Source of the DNA: Kalymmatonema hyalinum WJT4-NPBG1
GTDB taxonomy: Bacteria > Cyanobacteriota > Cyanobacteriia > Cyanobacteriales > Nostocaceae
Assembly: GCA_019359075.1 (NCBI GenBank)
Contig: JAHHIB010000091.1
Coordinates: 1 to 35,356, forward strand
Direction: 5' to 3'
Length of the DNA stretch: 35,356 nucleotides
The first letter of the stretch is position 1. Each line of letters opens with the position of its first letter. The notes under the pieces are model-generated. The model saw only the letters and a list, made by a program, of their open reading frames with translations, was not told where the DNA came from and ran no database searches. Made by a program: the position numbers and the translations under genes. Below, piece by piece: positions 24,645-32,605 of the stretch.

Positions 24645-25622
24645 TTAGCCTATTTTTATTTTGTTCCCTAGAGATAACCACGGACGTTTCCCAACATCAG
24701 CTTCATTGGCTTGTGTCTGGATTTCGACAATGAGTGATTCTATTTCTGCAATACTCGTATTTAATTGCTGTAGTTCAGAAAGTACTTGGTCAGCAAGCAT
24801 TGCAAATTTTTGACCGACTTCTGGGGTACGACTTGCTTCAAGTGCCGTATTCATGACTTGAAGCTTTATTTGAGACGCAATATTACTCATGAGGCTCACG
24901 ACCTGAGAGAGTTTGCGAACTTCCTCAACAGTGGTTTTGAGGACATCCTCTTCGTTGAGCGATCGCCGAATGCGGTGGGTAATATTTATAAATATCTGAG
25001 CTTGATCGGCTTTTGTATCTATCCGTTCTAGCAGCTTAGCATAGTCAACAGCGAATCCCACTTGTGTCGCTATCTGGGCAAAGAAATCAATCTCAGACTG
25101 CTGCCAAAAGCGCGGTCCAGAACACTGATGTGCAATTAATAAGCCGAACAATTGGTTGTTCTTGAGAATGGGTGCAATTAAACTGGACTTGACACCAAAT
25201 CGCTCCAGCAACTCAATATGACAATCCGTTAGATTCGCTTGATGAATATCATCAATAGCATAAACGCGACCGTGACGGTATTGTTCGACATACCCTCCTT
25301 TGAAACAAGGGTCTGAAATTATCGTCCACAATGTTTTCGGCAAACCAGGTGCAACTGATTCTTCTATAAAAGTACCATTACAGTCGAAATCGAAACGAAA
25401 GATGACCACACGGTCAATTCTTAAGGCTTTGCGAAGTTCTTCAACAGTCGTTCTGAAGACATCTTCTTCATTGAGCGATTCGCGAATCCGCTGAGTAATC
25501 TTCATCAACACCTGAAAGCTCGATTCTTGTCGCCCCTGCTGCTGACGAAGAGGAGACTCTTGAAGCCTTTTTGGCTGATTAAATTTTTGCTCCGCTTGCT
25601 TTTGAGAAAAAGGCTGAGTCAT
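24645..25622 (-). CDS. DXCF-type cyanobacteriochrome GAF protein with truncated MCP tail
   Basis: 325 residues from ATG 25620-25622 (an upstream TTG would add eight). With numbering from that TTG, residues 45-205 are a GAF domain with both bilin-binding cysteines of DXCF cyanobacteriochromes: D112-P-C114-F and the canonical C142-H143 (LTDCHIELLERF). YVEQYRHGRVYAIDDI is also typical. Family members bind phycocyanobilin or phycoviolobilin and sense blue/green or related light pairs. A second GAF begins at ~218 (NITHRIRRSLNEEDVLKTTVEEVRK) but is cut at about residue 245 and joined to a chemoreceptor (MCP) signalling segment (VVSLMSNIASQIKLQVMNTALEASR, VEIQTQANE). The protein then ends early. It looks like an internal and 3' deletion of a PixJ-like photoreceptor. 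Confidence 0.82.
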   Translation of the reverse strand: MTQPFSQKQAEQKFNQPKRLQESPLRQQQGRQESSFQVLMKITQRIRESLNEEDVFRTTVEELRKALRIDRVVIFRFDFDCNGTFIEESVAPGLPKTLWTIISDPCFKGGYVEQYRHGRVYAIDDIHQANLTDCHIELLERFGVKSSLIAPILKNNQLFGLLIAHQCSGPRFWQQSEIDFFAQIATQVGFAVDYAKLLERIDTKADQAQIFINITHRIRRSLNEEDVLKTTVEEVRKLSQVVSLMSNIASQIKLQVMNTALEASRTPEVGQKFAMLADQVLSELQQLNTSIAEIESLIVEIQTQANEADVGKRPWLSLGNKIKIG

Positions 25623-25646
25623 AAACGAAATCTGGTTCTGCTGCAA

Positions 25647-26191
25647 AAAGTTATTGAGGACAAAGTATCGGTTACTACATCTAGTTCATCAACCAGGCAG
25701 GTAGGGTAGTATGCAACTCTTTGTAAAGTCACTTTAGATGCCAATTTTGCGTGATTTCTTTTCAACTTTGTACTGAATGATTCACTGAGTTATTCAGACT
25801 GTACACCCTTAGTGGACGAGAAAGGAGAAGTATCACCAAATGCGGTAATTGGTGATATCTGGCAAGCAGTGGCCCATGATTCATCTTCAGATTATTGGAA
25901 AAAAGTGAGTAACTTGGGAGCATGTTGTAAAAAAATGTATCGAAGCTCCATGCGATCGCTCGCCTTTCTGGAAACTGGTATACTCGCACAAGAAATTTGT
26001 ACGAGCTTGCTCACCCGACCTATCAGTCTCCAAAAACCTGAGAGATAGCGTCTTTTGGCAAAAAATTTGACATTGGGCAACAAGAGTTTATCAAGACAAA
26101 GCATTGCCAGATAAACAGCTAGCTTCTGCAACCATCTGAGAAACAATAGAGTTTATCTTAGTCTTTATTGAGTACAGGAGAAAAGTTGTCA
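25647..26191. other. Intergenic stretch upstream of natF
   Basis: 545 bp without a recognised gene. A perfect 9-bp inverted repeat TATCACCAA/TTGGTGATA (25831-25839, 25849-25857) may be an operator. An open frame 25812-26048 starting at GTG (DEKGEVSPNAVIGDIWQAVA...) has protein-like composition at first but no known relative, and could be a gene remnant. A GTAN8TAC match occurs at 25665-25678 but is far from natF. Confidence 0.4.
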
Positions 26192-27235
26192 ATGTTGAAG
26201 CGTAAATGGGGGTTGTTACTGCTAGCTACTTTACCTCTGGTCTTTTCACTGAATGCTTGCGCTGGGCAATCAGGAGGAAGTAGTGGAAGTCGGTTGGATA
26301 CAATCAAAAGCCGTGGCAAGGTTATCTGCGGTGTCAGCGGACAATTACCAGGATTTAGCTATGTTAAACCTAACGGTGAATATGCAGGGTTAGATGTGGA
26401 TGTTTGCCGTGCGATCGCCGCAGCACTCTTTGATGATCCCAAGAAAGTAGAGTTCCGCAACTTAAACGCCAAAGAACGCTTTACAGCTGTGCAGACTGGT
26501 GAAGTAGACATCCTCAGCCGGAATACCACTTGGACAATTAGCCGAGATACCTCTGTGGGTTTGGAGTTTGCTCCTGTGGTATTTTACGACGGTCAAGGCA
26601 TAATGGTGAAAAAAAGTAGCAATATCAAAAAGCTGGAAGACCTCAAAGGCAAATCCATTTGCACCCAGACAGGAACCACCAACGAACAAAACCTATCAGA
26701 CCAAATGCGGCAGCGGGGTATTGAGTACAAGCCTCTCGTCTTTGAAGATGTTAACACTACCTTCACTACCTACGAGCAAGGTCGCTGTGAAGCCGTAACC
26801 TCAGACCGTTCTCAATTAGTTTCCCGGCGCACCACCCTACCTAAACCAGATGAGCATCTTGTTTTCGATGTCGTGTTGTCGAAAGAACCCCTCGCACCAG
26901 CTGTTGCCAATGGGGATTCTAAATGGTTTGATGTGGTGAAATGGACTGTATTTGCTCTGATTAATGCCGAGGAACTGGGAGTTAATTCCCAAAATGTTAC
27001 CCAATTAGCCAGCAGTCCTAACCCTGAAGTGAAGCGCTTATTAGGTACTGAAGGTGACCTTGGAAAAGGCATCGGTTTGACAAACGACTTCGCATCTCGC
27101 ATTATTAAACACGTAGGCAATTATGGTGAAGTTTACGAGCGTAATTTAGGTAAAAACTCTGATTTGAAACTGGATAGAGGTCCAAACAAGCTTTGGAATA
27201 AAGGTGGTATTCTTTATGCTCCCCCCTTCCGATAA
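26192..27235 (+). CDS. natF: Amino-acid ABC transporter substrate-binding lipoprotein, NatF-like
   Basis: 347 residues from ATG 26192 (AGGAG about 11 bases upstream). The N-terminus MLKRKWGLLLLATLPLVFSL ends in the lipobox LNAC, so it is a lipid-anchored periplasmic binding protein. The mature part is an SBP family 3 domain: LDTIKSRGKVICGVSGQLPGF, GEYAGLDVDVCRAIAAALF, EVDILSRNTTWTISRDT and KSICTQTGTTNEQNL. This group (general L-amino-acid, AapJ/NatF type) includes the NatF component of the cyanobacterial N-II neutral/acidic amino-acid uptake system; the symbol rests on this similarity and on the natG-natH-bgtA order downstream. It is the first gene of the operon. Confidence 0.88.
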   Translation: MLKRKWGLLLLATLPLVFSLNACAGQSGGSSGSRLDTIKSRGKVICGVSGQLPGFSYVKPNGEYAGLDVDVCRAIAAALFDDPKKVEFRNLNAKERFTAVQTGEVDILSRNTTWTISRDTSVGLEFAPVVFYDGQGIMVKKSSNIKKLEDLKGKSICTQTGTTNEQNLSDQMRQRGIEYKPLVFEDVNTTFTTYEQGRCEAVTSDRSQLVSRRTTLPKPDEHLVFDVVLSKEPLAPAVANGDSKWFDVVKWTVFALINAEELGVNSQNVTQLASSPNPEVKRLLGTEGDLGKGIGLTNDFASRIIKHVGNYGEVYERNLGKNSDLKLDRGPNKLWNKGGILYAPPFR

Positions 27236-27377
27236 ACAAGTCAAAAGTCAAAAGTATTTGACTCATGACTCATAGTTAAGGACTAAAGACTTCCATTTAA
27301 TTCCCTTATAAGCAGCAGTTAGGATGTTCATTAGCAGTCAGTTTCTTAATGCGTGAATTTTGAATTTTGCATTGCCT

Positions 27378-28295
27378 ATGACTCCCATTTGGCGCAATCG
27401 ACGGTTTTTTCCTGTTGTCGGTCAGTTAATAGCTGTGTTCATAGTTGCTACTTTAGTAGCGATACTATGGCACAACCTGACCTACAATTTACAGCGACTC
27501 GGAATCCAACTGGGATTTGATTTTCTACAATCCCAAGCATCGTTCAACATTGGCGAAACCCCAATTTCTTACCAGCCCTCTGACCCCTACAGCCGCGCTT
27601 TATTAGTTGGGCTGGTGAACTCCCTACGAGTCACAGTTTTTGGCATCATTCTGGCAACAATTGTTGGCATAATCGTGGGAGTGGCGCGGCTATCAGATAA
27701 CTGGTTAGTGCGTCAGCTAGCTCTAGTGTATGTAGAAACCTTACGCAACACACCCTTACTTCTGCAATTGTTCTTTTGGTACTTTGCCGTTTTCCTTAGT
27801 CTGCCAAAAACAGAAAATCAAATTTCTCTGCTTGGGTTTATAAATATTAACAACCGGGGGGTCACCCTTCCTTTTGGGATACAATTTTCCCCCGAATTAT
27901 CAACACTCATTCTCGGATTGACGCTCTACTCTGGTGCCTTCATTGCGGAAATTGTCAGAGCGGGGATTTTATCAGTACCTAAAGGACAATGGGAAGCAGC
28001 ACGAGCAATAGGTCTAAAGCCTGGGTTAGTATTGCGGCTAGTGATTTTCCCCCAAGCTTTGCGGCTGATTATTCCGCCACTGACAAGTCAATATCTTAAT
28101 ATAGCCAAGAATTCTAGTTTAGCAGTTGCGATTGGCTACCCCGATATTTATCTTGTTGCCTCCACCACTTTTAACCAAACAGGGCGAGCCGTAGAAGTTA
28201 TGCTGTTAATTATGGTTACTTATCTAACCATCAGCCTAACCGTCTCCTTAGTGATGAATTTATTAAACCGTAGCGTGCAACTTAAGGAGAGGTAA
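27378..28295 (+). CDS. natG: Amino-acid ABC transporter permease, NatG-like
   Basis: 305 residues from ATG 27378; a TTG at 27360 would add six. It is a polytopic membrane protein of the His/Glu/Gln/opine permease family. It has an N-terminal span, a long periplasmic loop (residues ~45-80), then the core helices with NSLRVTVFGIILATIVG and the EAA loop EAARAIGLKPGLVLRLVIFPQALR, which contacts the ATPase. It probably forms a heterodimer with the natH product. In related operons natH follows directly; here an IscB element lies between the two genes. The natF stop is about 140 bp upstream, with short AGTCAAAAGTCAAAAG repeats in the gap. Confidence 0.88.
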   Translation: MTPIWRNRRFFPVVGQLIAVFIVATLVAILWHNLTYNLQRLGIQLGFDFLQSQASFNIGETPISYQPSDPYSRALLVGLVNSLRVTVFGIILATIVGIIVGVARLSDNWLVRQLALVYVETLRNTPLLLQLFFWYFAVFLSLPKTENQISLLGFININNRGVTLPFGIQFSPELSTLILGLTLYSGAFIAEIVRAGILSVPKGQWEAARAIGLKPGLVLRLVIFPQALRLIIPPLTSQYLNIAKNSSLAVAIGYPDIYLVASTTFNQTGRAVEVMLLIMVTYLTISLTVSLVMNLLNRSVQLKER

Positions 28296-28631
28296 ACTAC
28301 CCACCACCAACTGCTAAAAGCAGTATGATGGGGGCTTTAAAAGCCTAGAGTTTACCCGACTAAGTGTTAAATCACTACGATTTTTAGGTCATCTCACCTA
28401 CAGATACGAAGCCAGTCTGTAGCTCTGAGGTCAACGATTAAACAAGCATATTGGGGAGGCAGAGTGCGTTGGTGAGCCAGCGCTGCAGGAGGGTTTCCCG
28501 ACAGCAGGCGACTGGCGAAAGGGTTTCCCGACTTAAAGCACCTGCCGTTTGAAGCTAGTGTCGTTGGCGCAAAAAGCCTTTAAATCATTGTCCAGGCTAA
28601 CTTTACCCGCAAGGAGGGACATCTGTCCAAA
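28296..28631 (+). ncRNA. Putative IscB omega-RNA region
   Basis: 336 bp between the natG stop and the iscB start with no open frame. In IscB loci this is where the omega-RNA is encoded, with its guide at the 5' end and the scaffold running to the iscB start. Visible structure includes CTGCT-AAA-AGCAG (28310-28322), several GC-rich complementary blocks and a terminal AAGGAGG (28611-28617). Two copies of GGGTTTCCCGA (28491-28501, 28521-28531) sit inside the scaffold region and look like a dispersed repeat added to it. The exact 5' boundary and guide cannot be set from one copy. Confidence 0.6.
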
Positions 28632-29906
28632 GTGTTAGTAATTGATTCAGAAAAACGACAGTTAAACCCAATTCATCCAGCACAGGCTAGGCAGTTATTA
28701 CGAAACAAAAAAGCAGCAGTTTATAGGCGATTTCCTTTTACTTTGATTCTCAAAGAATCACGTTCTGATTCTCCTGTTTCACCACTTAGATTAAAGATTG
28801 CTCCTGGAGCAAAAACTACGGGATTAGCTTTAGTTAACGATATCACAGGCGTTGTTATTTTTGCTGCTGAGTTAAAGCATAGAGGTTTTACAATTAGGGA
28901 TGCTTTAACCTCCAGAAGACAATTAAGACGCAGTAGAAGAAATCGCAAAACCCGCTATCGCAAGCCACGTTTCTTAAATAGAACACGTCCTCAAGGTTGG
29001 TTAGCCCCAAGTTTGCAAAGTCGAGTTGACAATATCAAGATTTGGGTTGAGAAGTTACGTAAATTTGCACCCATTGAAGCTATTAGTCAAGAACTAGTAC
29101 GTTTTGATATGCAATTGATGCGTAATCCAGATATTCAAGCTAAGGAATATCAACAAGGTACTCTCGCAGGTTACGAGACAAGAGAGTACCTGTTAGAAAA
29201 GTGGGACAGACAGTGTGCTTATTGCGGAGTTAAAGATGTTCCACTTCAAATAGAGCATATTCACCCAAGAGCTAAAGGAGGTTCTAATTCAATCACAAAC
29301 CTGACCTTGAGTTGCGAGAAATGTAATACAAAGAAAGGTACTAAAGATATTAAAGAGTTTCTCAAAAAAGACCCGTCTAGATTAGAGAAAATCCAAAGCC
29401 TTGCAAAAAGACCCTTGGCAGATGCAGCAGCAGTCAACACAACTAGATTTGCGTTACTATCCGTTTTAAAAGCAACTGGTTTACCAGTAGAAACGGATTC
29501 TGGTGGGCTAACAAAGTTTAATCGTAACCAGCAAAACTTAAAAAAATCTCATTGGCTTGACGCTGCTTGTGTTGGTAAGTCAACACCACTTTTAAATATC
29601 AAAGGTGTTAAACCTTTGCTAATTACAGCTAATGGTCACGGCACACGTCAATCATGTCGTACAGACAAATTTGGCTTTCCAAATCGCCATTGTTCAAGAA
29701 CTAAGTTTCACTTTGGTTTTCAAACTGGCGATATTGTCAAAGCTGTTGTCACGAGTGGTAAGAAAGTCGGCGAATACGTTGGAAGAATCGCGACTCGTGC
29801 AACAGGAAGTTTCAATATCTCGACTAAAAATGGACTGGTTCAAGGAATTTCGTACAAGCATTGCAAACATATTCACAAAAAGGACGGTTACTCGTATGCA
29901 TTCTAA
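28632..29906 (+). CDS. iscB: IscB RNA-guided nuclease with substituted RuvC-I aspartate
   Basis: 424 residues from GTG 28632, full length for IscB. Residues 1-50 are the PLMP region (LNPIHPAQARQLLRNKKAAV). RuvC-I is LKIAPGAKTTG: the catalytic Asp of the usual DPGSKTTG motif is Ala57 (GCT at 28800-28802). The Arg-rich bridge helix is at 95-112. RuvC-II Glu154 (ISQELVRFD) is present. The HNH domain is intact, with zinc Cys195/198/228/231, E208-H209 (IEHIHP) and N223. RuvC-III H307/D310 (SHWLDAACVG) is present. The C-terminal target-recognition part (HFGFQTGDIVKAVV) is complete. Relatives cleave double-stranded DNA under omega-RNA guidance; this one should cut only the HNH strand. It is inserted in the nat operon in the same direction. 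Confidence 0.9.
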   Translation: MLVIDSEKRQLNPIHPAQARQLLRNKKAAVYRRFPFTLILKESRSDSPVSPLRLKIAPGAKTTGLALVNDITGVVIFAAELKHRGFTIRDALTSRRQLRRSRRNRKTRYRKPRFLNRTRPQGWLAPSLQSRVDNIKIWVEKLRKFAPIEAISQELVRFDMQLMRNPDIQAKEYQQGTLAGYETREYLLEKWDRQCAYCGVKDVPLQIEHIHPRAKGGSNSITNLTLSCEKCNTKKGTKDIKEFLKKDPSRLEKIQSLAKRPLADAAAVNTTRFALLSVLKATGLPVETDSGGLTKFNRNQQNLKKSHWLDAACVGKSTPLLNIKGVKPLLITANGHGTRQSCRTDKFGFPNRHCSRTKFHFGFQTGDIVKAVVTSGKKVGEYVGRIATRATGSFNISTKNGLVQGISYKHCKHIHKKDGYSYAF

Positions 29907-29986
29907 GAGATTAGAAATGCAAGGGCTGTCCCCACTCGCTTTGTTTGCACTCTCAAGAATTAGTCGGGGAACGTCTCACAATTTCC

Positions 29987-30042
29987 CCTCCATTCCTCTT
30001 ACCGCTGAACGGAGTACCGTTATAGCGGGAGCCTCCTGGAGG
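29987..30042 (+). repeat. Nested hairpin at the right side of the IscB element, overlapping the natH ribosome binding site
   Basis: The outer arms CCTCC (29987-29991) and GGAGG (30038-30042) enclose CCGCT/AGCGG (30002-30006, 30024-30028) and AACGG-AGTA-CCGTT (30008-30021). The arm between also pairs imperfectly. GGAGG is the Shine-Dalgarno of natH (ATG 30049), so the folded RNA would hide it. A hairpin in this position fits an IS200/IS605-like right end. Confidence 0.6.
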
Positions 30043-30048
30043 TAGTAG

Positions 30049-31083
30049 ATGAGTTTTCTTAAAAGTCAAAAACTGACTATTCTACAATGGCTACATAAAA
30101 ATCTGTTTAACAACTGGTACAACAGCATTCTCACAGTTGTTTGCCTGTGTTTGCTGTTTTTTGGTATCAAAGGTATCTTGACTTGGGTCTTGACTCAAGC
30201 AAAATGGCAAGTCATCAAAGCTAACTTCTCTTTATTTTTTGTTGGTCGTTTCCCGCAGGAACTTTATTGGCGACTGTGGCTTGCACTCTTGATTATCCTC
30301 GCTCTCGGTGGCTTGTCCTGGGGAACTCTCACGAAACGCTTACCCGGTAGGCTCAACAGTTGGCTACCCCTTGGGTGGGCGCTTTCCTTCCCAATCATCC
30401 TGTGGCTTATTGGCGGTGGCTTTGGACTGCAACCCGTAGAAAGCGGTTTGTGGAATGGTTTGCTGCTCACTTTGGTGACGGCGCTGGTTAGTATTGTTCT
30501 CTCTTTTCCTTTGGGTGTCTTACTAGCGTTGGGGCGTCAGAGTCAGCTGCCTTTTGTGCGTTGGTTTAGTATCCTTTATATTGAAATTATCCGGGGACTA
30601 CCACTGATTGGGATTTTGTTCTTTGCTCAAGTGATGATACCCTTGTTCCTGCCAGTAGAATACCGCTTAGACAGAGTCCTACGGGGAATTGCTGGTTTAA
30701 TTCTATTTAGCGCCGCTTATTTAGCAGAAAATGTACGTGGTGGTCTTCAATCAGTTCCACGCGGACAACTCGAAGCCGCTAAAGCATTGGGATTTAATAC
30801 TCCCCTAACAATGCTACTGATTGTTCTTCCGCAGGCGCTACGTGCCGTTATCCCACCCCTCGTCGGTCAATTTATCGGTCTATTTAAAGACACTTCCCTG
30901 TTAGCAATTGTTGGATTATTGGAATTAACAGGAATTTCTCGCTCTATCTTGGCTCAACCTCAATTTCTTGCTCGCTATGCAGAAGTCTATTTATTTATTG
31001 GACTGATTTATTGGGTATTTTGTTATTCTATGTCCCTAGCTTCTCGACGTTTAGAAAAGCAGTTGGGTGTCGGTCAACGCTGA
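30049..31083 (+). CDS. natH: Amino-acid ABC transporter permease, NatH-like
   Basis: 344 residues, a membrane protein with extra N-terminal spans (about residues 25-50, 75-90 and 105-125) before the permease core. The core begins at LWNGLLLTLVTALVSIVLSFPLG and has the EAA loop EAAKALGFNTPLTMLLIVLPQALR followed by AVIPPLVGQFIGLFKDTSLLAIVG. The arrangement matches NatH/AapM, the larger partner of NatG/AapQ. The ATG is preceded by GGAGG seven bases away, within the hairpin at the end of the IscB element. The frame is intact, so the insertion upstream has not destroyed it. Expression must come from read-through of iscB or from a promoter inside the element. Confidence 0.88.
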   Translation: MSFLKSQKLTILQWLHKNLFNNWYNSILTVVCLCLLFFGIKGILTWVLTQAKWQVIKANFSLFFVGRFPQELYWRLWLALLIILALGGLSWGTLTKRLPGRLNSWLPLGWALSFPIILWLIGGGFGLQPVESGLWNGLLLTLVTALVSIVLSFPLGVLLALGRQSQLPFVRWFSILYIEIIRGLPLIGILFFAQVMIPLFLPVEYRLDRVLRGIAGLILFSAAYLAENVRGGLQSVPRGQLEAAKALGFNTPLTMLLIVLPQALRAVIPPLVGQFIGLFKDTSLLAIVGLLELTGISRSILAQPQFLARYAEVYLFIGLIYWVFCYSMSLASRRLEKQLGVGQR

Positions 31084-31235
31084 GGGTGAGATGAGGGGAA
31101 ACTACTTGCAATTAGGACGGCGACTGGTCATCAGCAATTCAGAGAATCGGTCATCAATGGACTAATCGGAATTTCAACGTAGCGCTAGAAAAGTTTTATT
31201 AAACCTCTGAGAAAAGTCAAGAGTAATGAAAATAA

Positions 31236-31300
31236 AACCACAGATAGACACAGATGCACACAGATAATTTATCTGTGTTAATCTGTGTCCATCTGTGGTT
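31236..31300. repeat. Long near-perfect inverted repeat between natH and bgtA
   Basis: Arms of about 31 bp (AACCACAGATAGACACAGAT... and its complement ending ...ATCTGTGTCCATCTGTGGTT), with three mismatches and almost no loop. This ACCACAGATGGACACAGAT-type palindrome is known to me as a dispersed intergenic element in many bacteria. In RNA it forms a long stem between the two operon genes. Confidence 0.7.
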
Positions 31301-31344
31301 CTAAATATCCTTAAATCATACTTTTGTAAAAAAACTATTAAATC

Positions 31345-32082
31345 ATGACTCAACAGCCTATTATTGTTGCTCAAGATGTCCACAAGTGGTATGGAAAATT
31401 CCACGTTTTGCAAGGTGTTAGCCTGACAGTAAATAGGGGAGAAGTGGTGGTGTTGATGGGACCTTCGGGTTCAGGAAAATCGACTTTTATTCGCACCTTT
31501 AATGCTTTAGAAGAATATCAACAAGGACGAATTGAAATTGACGGTATCGCTCTTACCGATGATATGCGAAATATTGAGGCAATTCGGCGAGAAGTAGGGA
31601 TGGTGTTTCAGCAGTTTAATTTGTTTCCTCACTTGAGTGTGCTGCAAAACATCTCTCTGGCACCAGCTTGGGTGCGGAAGTGGACGAAAGTCAAAGCAGA
31701 AGAAGTGGCGATGCAGTTGCTGGAACGAGTGGGTATTTTGGAACAAGCACACAAATATCCAGGACAATTGTCGGGTGGACAGCAGCAACGGGTGGCGATC
31801 GCCAGAGCATTAGCTATGCAGCCCAAAATTATGCTTTTTGATGAACCCACTTCCGCTTTAGATCCAGAGATGGTGCGAGAGGTTTTGGACGTGATCAAAA
31901 CGCTCGCCGCTGACGGTATGACAATGGTAGTCGTCACCCATGAAGTCGGATTTGCTCGGGAAGTCGCTGATCGCGTGATTTTGATGGATAGCGGTACGAT
32001 TGTAGAGGAAGCTACGCCAAGTGCCTTTTTTCAAAACCCCCAGCACGATCGCACTCGCAAGTTCTTATCTCAGATTCTCTAG
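31345..32082 (+). CDS. bgtA: Amino-acid ABC transporter ATP-binding protein, BgtA-like
   Basis: 245 residues, a compact GlnQ/HisP-type ATPase: A-loop Tyr in [10 protein letters not shown], Walker [10 protein letters not shown] (residues 39-47), Q-loop [16 protein letters not shown], signature LSGGQQQR, Walker [15 protein letters not shown] and switch VVTHE. It powers import through the NatG-NatH permease pair with NatF as receptor; in cyanobacteria a BgtA ATPase serves both the N-II neutral/acidic system and a basic amino-acid system. It starts at ATG 31345. It is the last gene of the operon, separated from natH by a 260-bp gap that contains a long inverted repeat. Confidence 0.88.
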   Translation: MTQQPIIVAQDVHKWYGKFHVLQGVSLTVNRGEVVVLMGPSGSGKSTFIRTFNALEEYQQGRIEIDGIALTDDMRNIEAIRREVGMVFQQFNLFPHLSVLQNISLAPAWVRKWTKVKAEEVAMQLLERVGILEQAHKYPGQLSGGQQQRVAIARALAMQPKIMLFDEPTSALDPEMVREVLDVIKTLAADGMTMVVVTHEVGFAREVADRVILMDSGTIVEEATPSAFFQNPQHDRTRKFLSQIL

Positions 32083-32098
32083 CCAAATATAAATAATG

Positions 32099-32605
32099 TT
32101 ATTGAGACACGATCCGGTGCGAAAAACGCAACCTCAACAGGCGTAGTAAACGCAACCAGCCTTGAGCTGGCTGTTCAAAGAATGTGAAAATATCGCCGTA
32201 ACCCTGGTTCGTTTTTTGATGGTGCTGCCAATGTCTTTGTGGAGTTGTGATGAATAGAATCCGGCACAAAAGATCCACTGACTTTGGAGTTTGCCAATCC
32301 AAGATGCTGGTATGTCTCCACCATACATGAAACTGACCAAATAGTAGCCCACACAAAACACCTATGGGGGAAAAGTACCATAGCACTGCTGCTACGAGTA
32401 AATAAGGTAAAGCACCCAGAATACCATCTAGAAGAACCTGGAGATTGAGCGTCAGAATAGCGTAATGGCGAAAGTTCTTCTTGTAGGAGTGGTGAGTTTG
32501 TACGTGGAGATGACCAAAAACATGCTCAGGTACGTGATAGCAAAAAGTAGAAAGGAAGTCGCCAACAACAAGTAGTATCCAAGCACACGCGATCGCCTTA
32601 AACAT
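32099..32605 (-). CDS. Sterol desaturase / fatty acid hydroxylase superfamily-like protein
   Basis: 168 residues, with membrane spans at about 1-18, 50-75 and 78-90. The His clusters of the non-haem di-iron family are visible: FGHLHVQTHHSYKK (HxHxxxHH), FHVWWRHTSI (HxxxxH) and QRHWQHHQKT (HxxHH). These usually bind two irons and hydroxylate or desaturate lipids, carotenoids or sterols. It is short compared with many relatives (about 200-300 residues) but keeps the main His boxes, so it may be a compact member. It starts at the ATG at 32603-32605. It is convergent with bgtA, with only 16 bp between the stop codons. Confidence 0.78.
   Translation of the reverse strand: MFKAIACAWILLVVGDFLSTFCYHVPEHVFGHLHVQTHHSYKKNFRHYAILTLNLQVLLDGILGALPYLLVAAVLWYFSPIGVLCGLLFGQFHVWWRHTSILDWQTPKSVDLLCRILFITTPQRHWQHHQKTNQGYGDIFTFFEQPAQGWLRLLRLLRLRFSHRIVSQ

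Noticed and set aside
25665-25678. GTAN8TAC sequence resembling an NtcA site near the nat operon
   Set aside because: It is more than 500 bp from natF and only 19 bp from the cyanobacteriochrome start; such six-base matches are expected several times in 35 kb by chance, and no -10 box is properly spaced.
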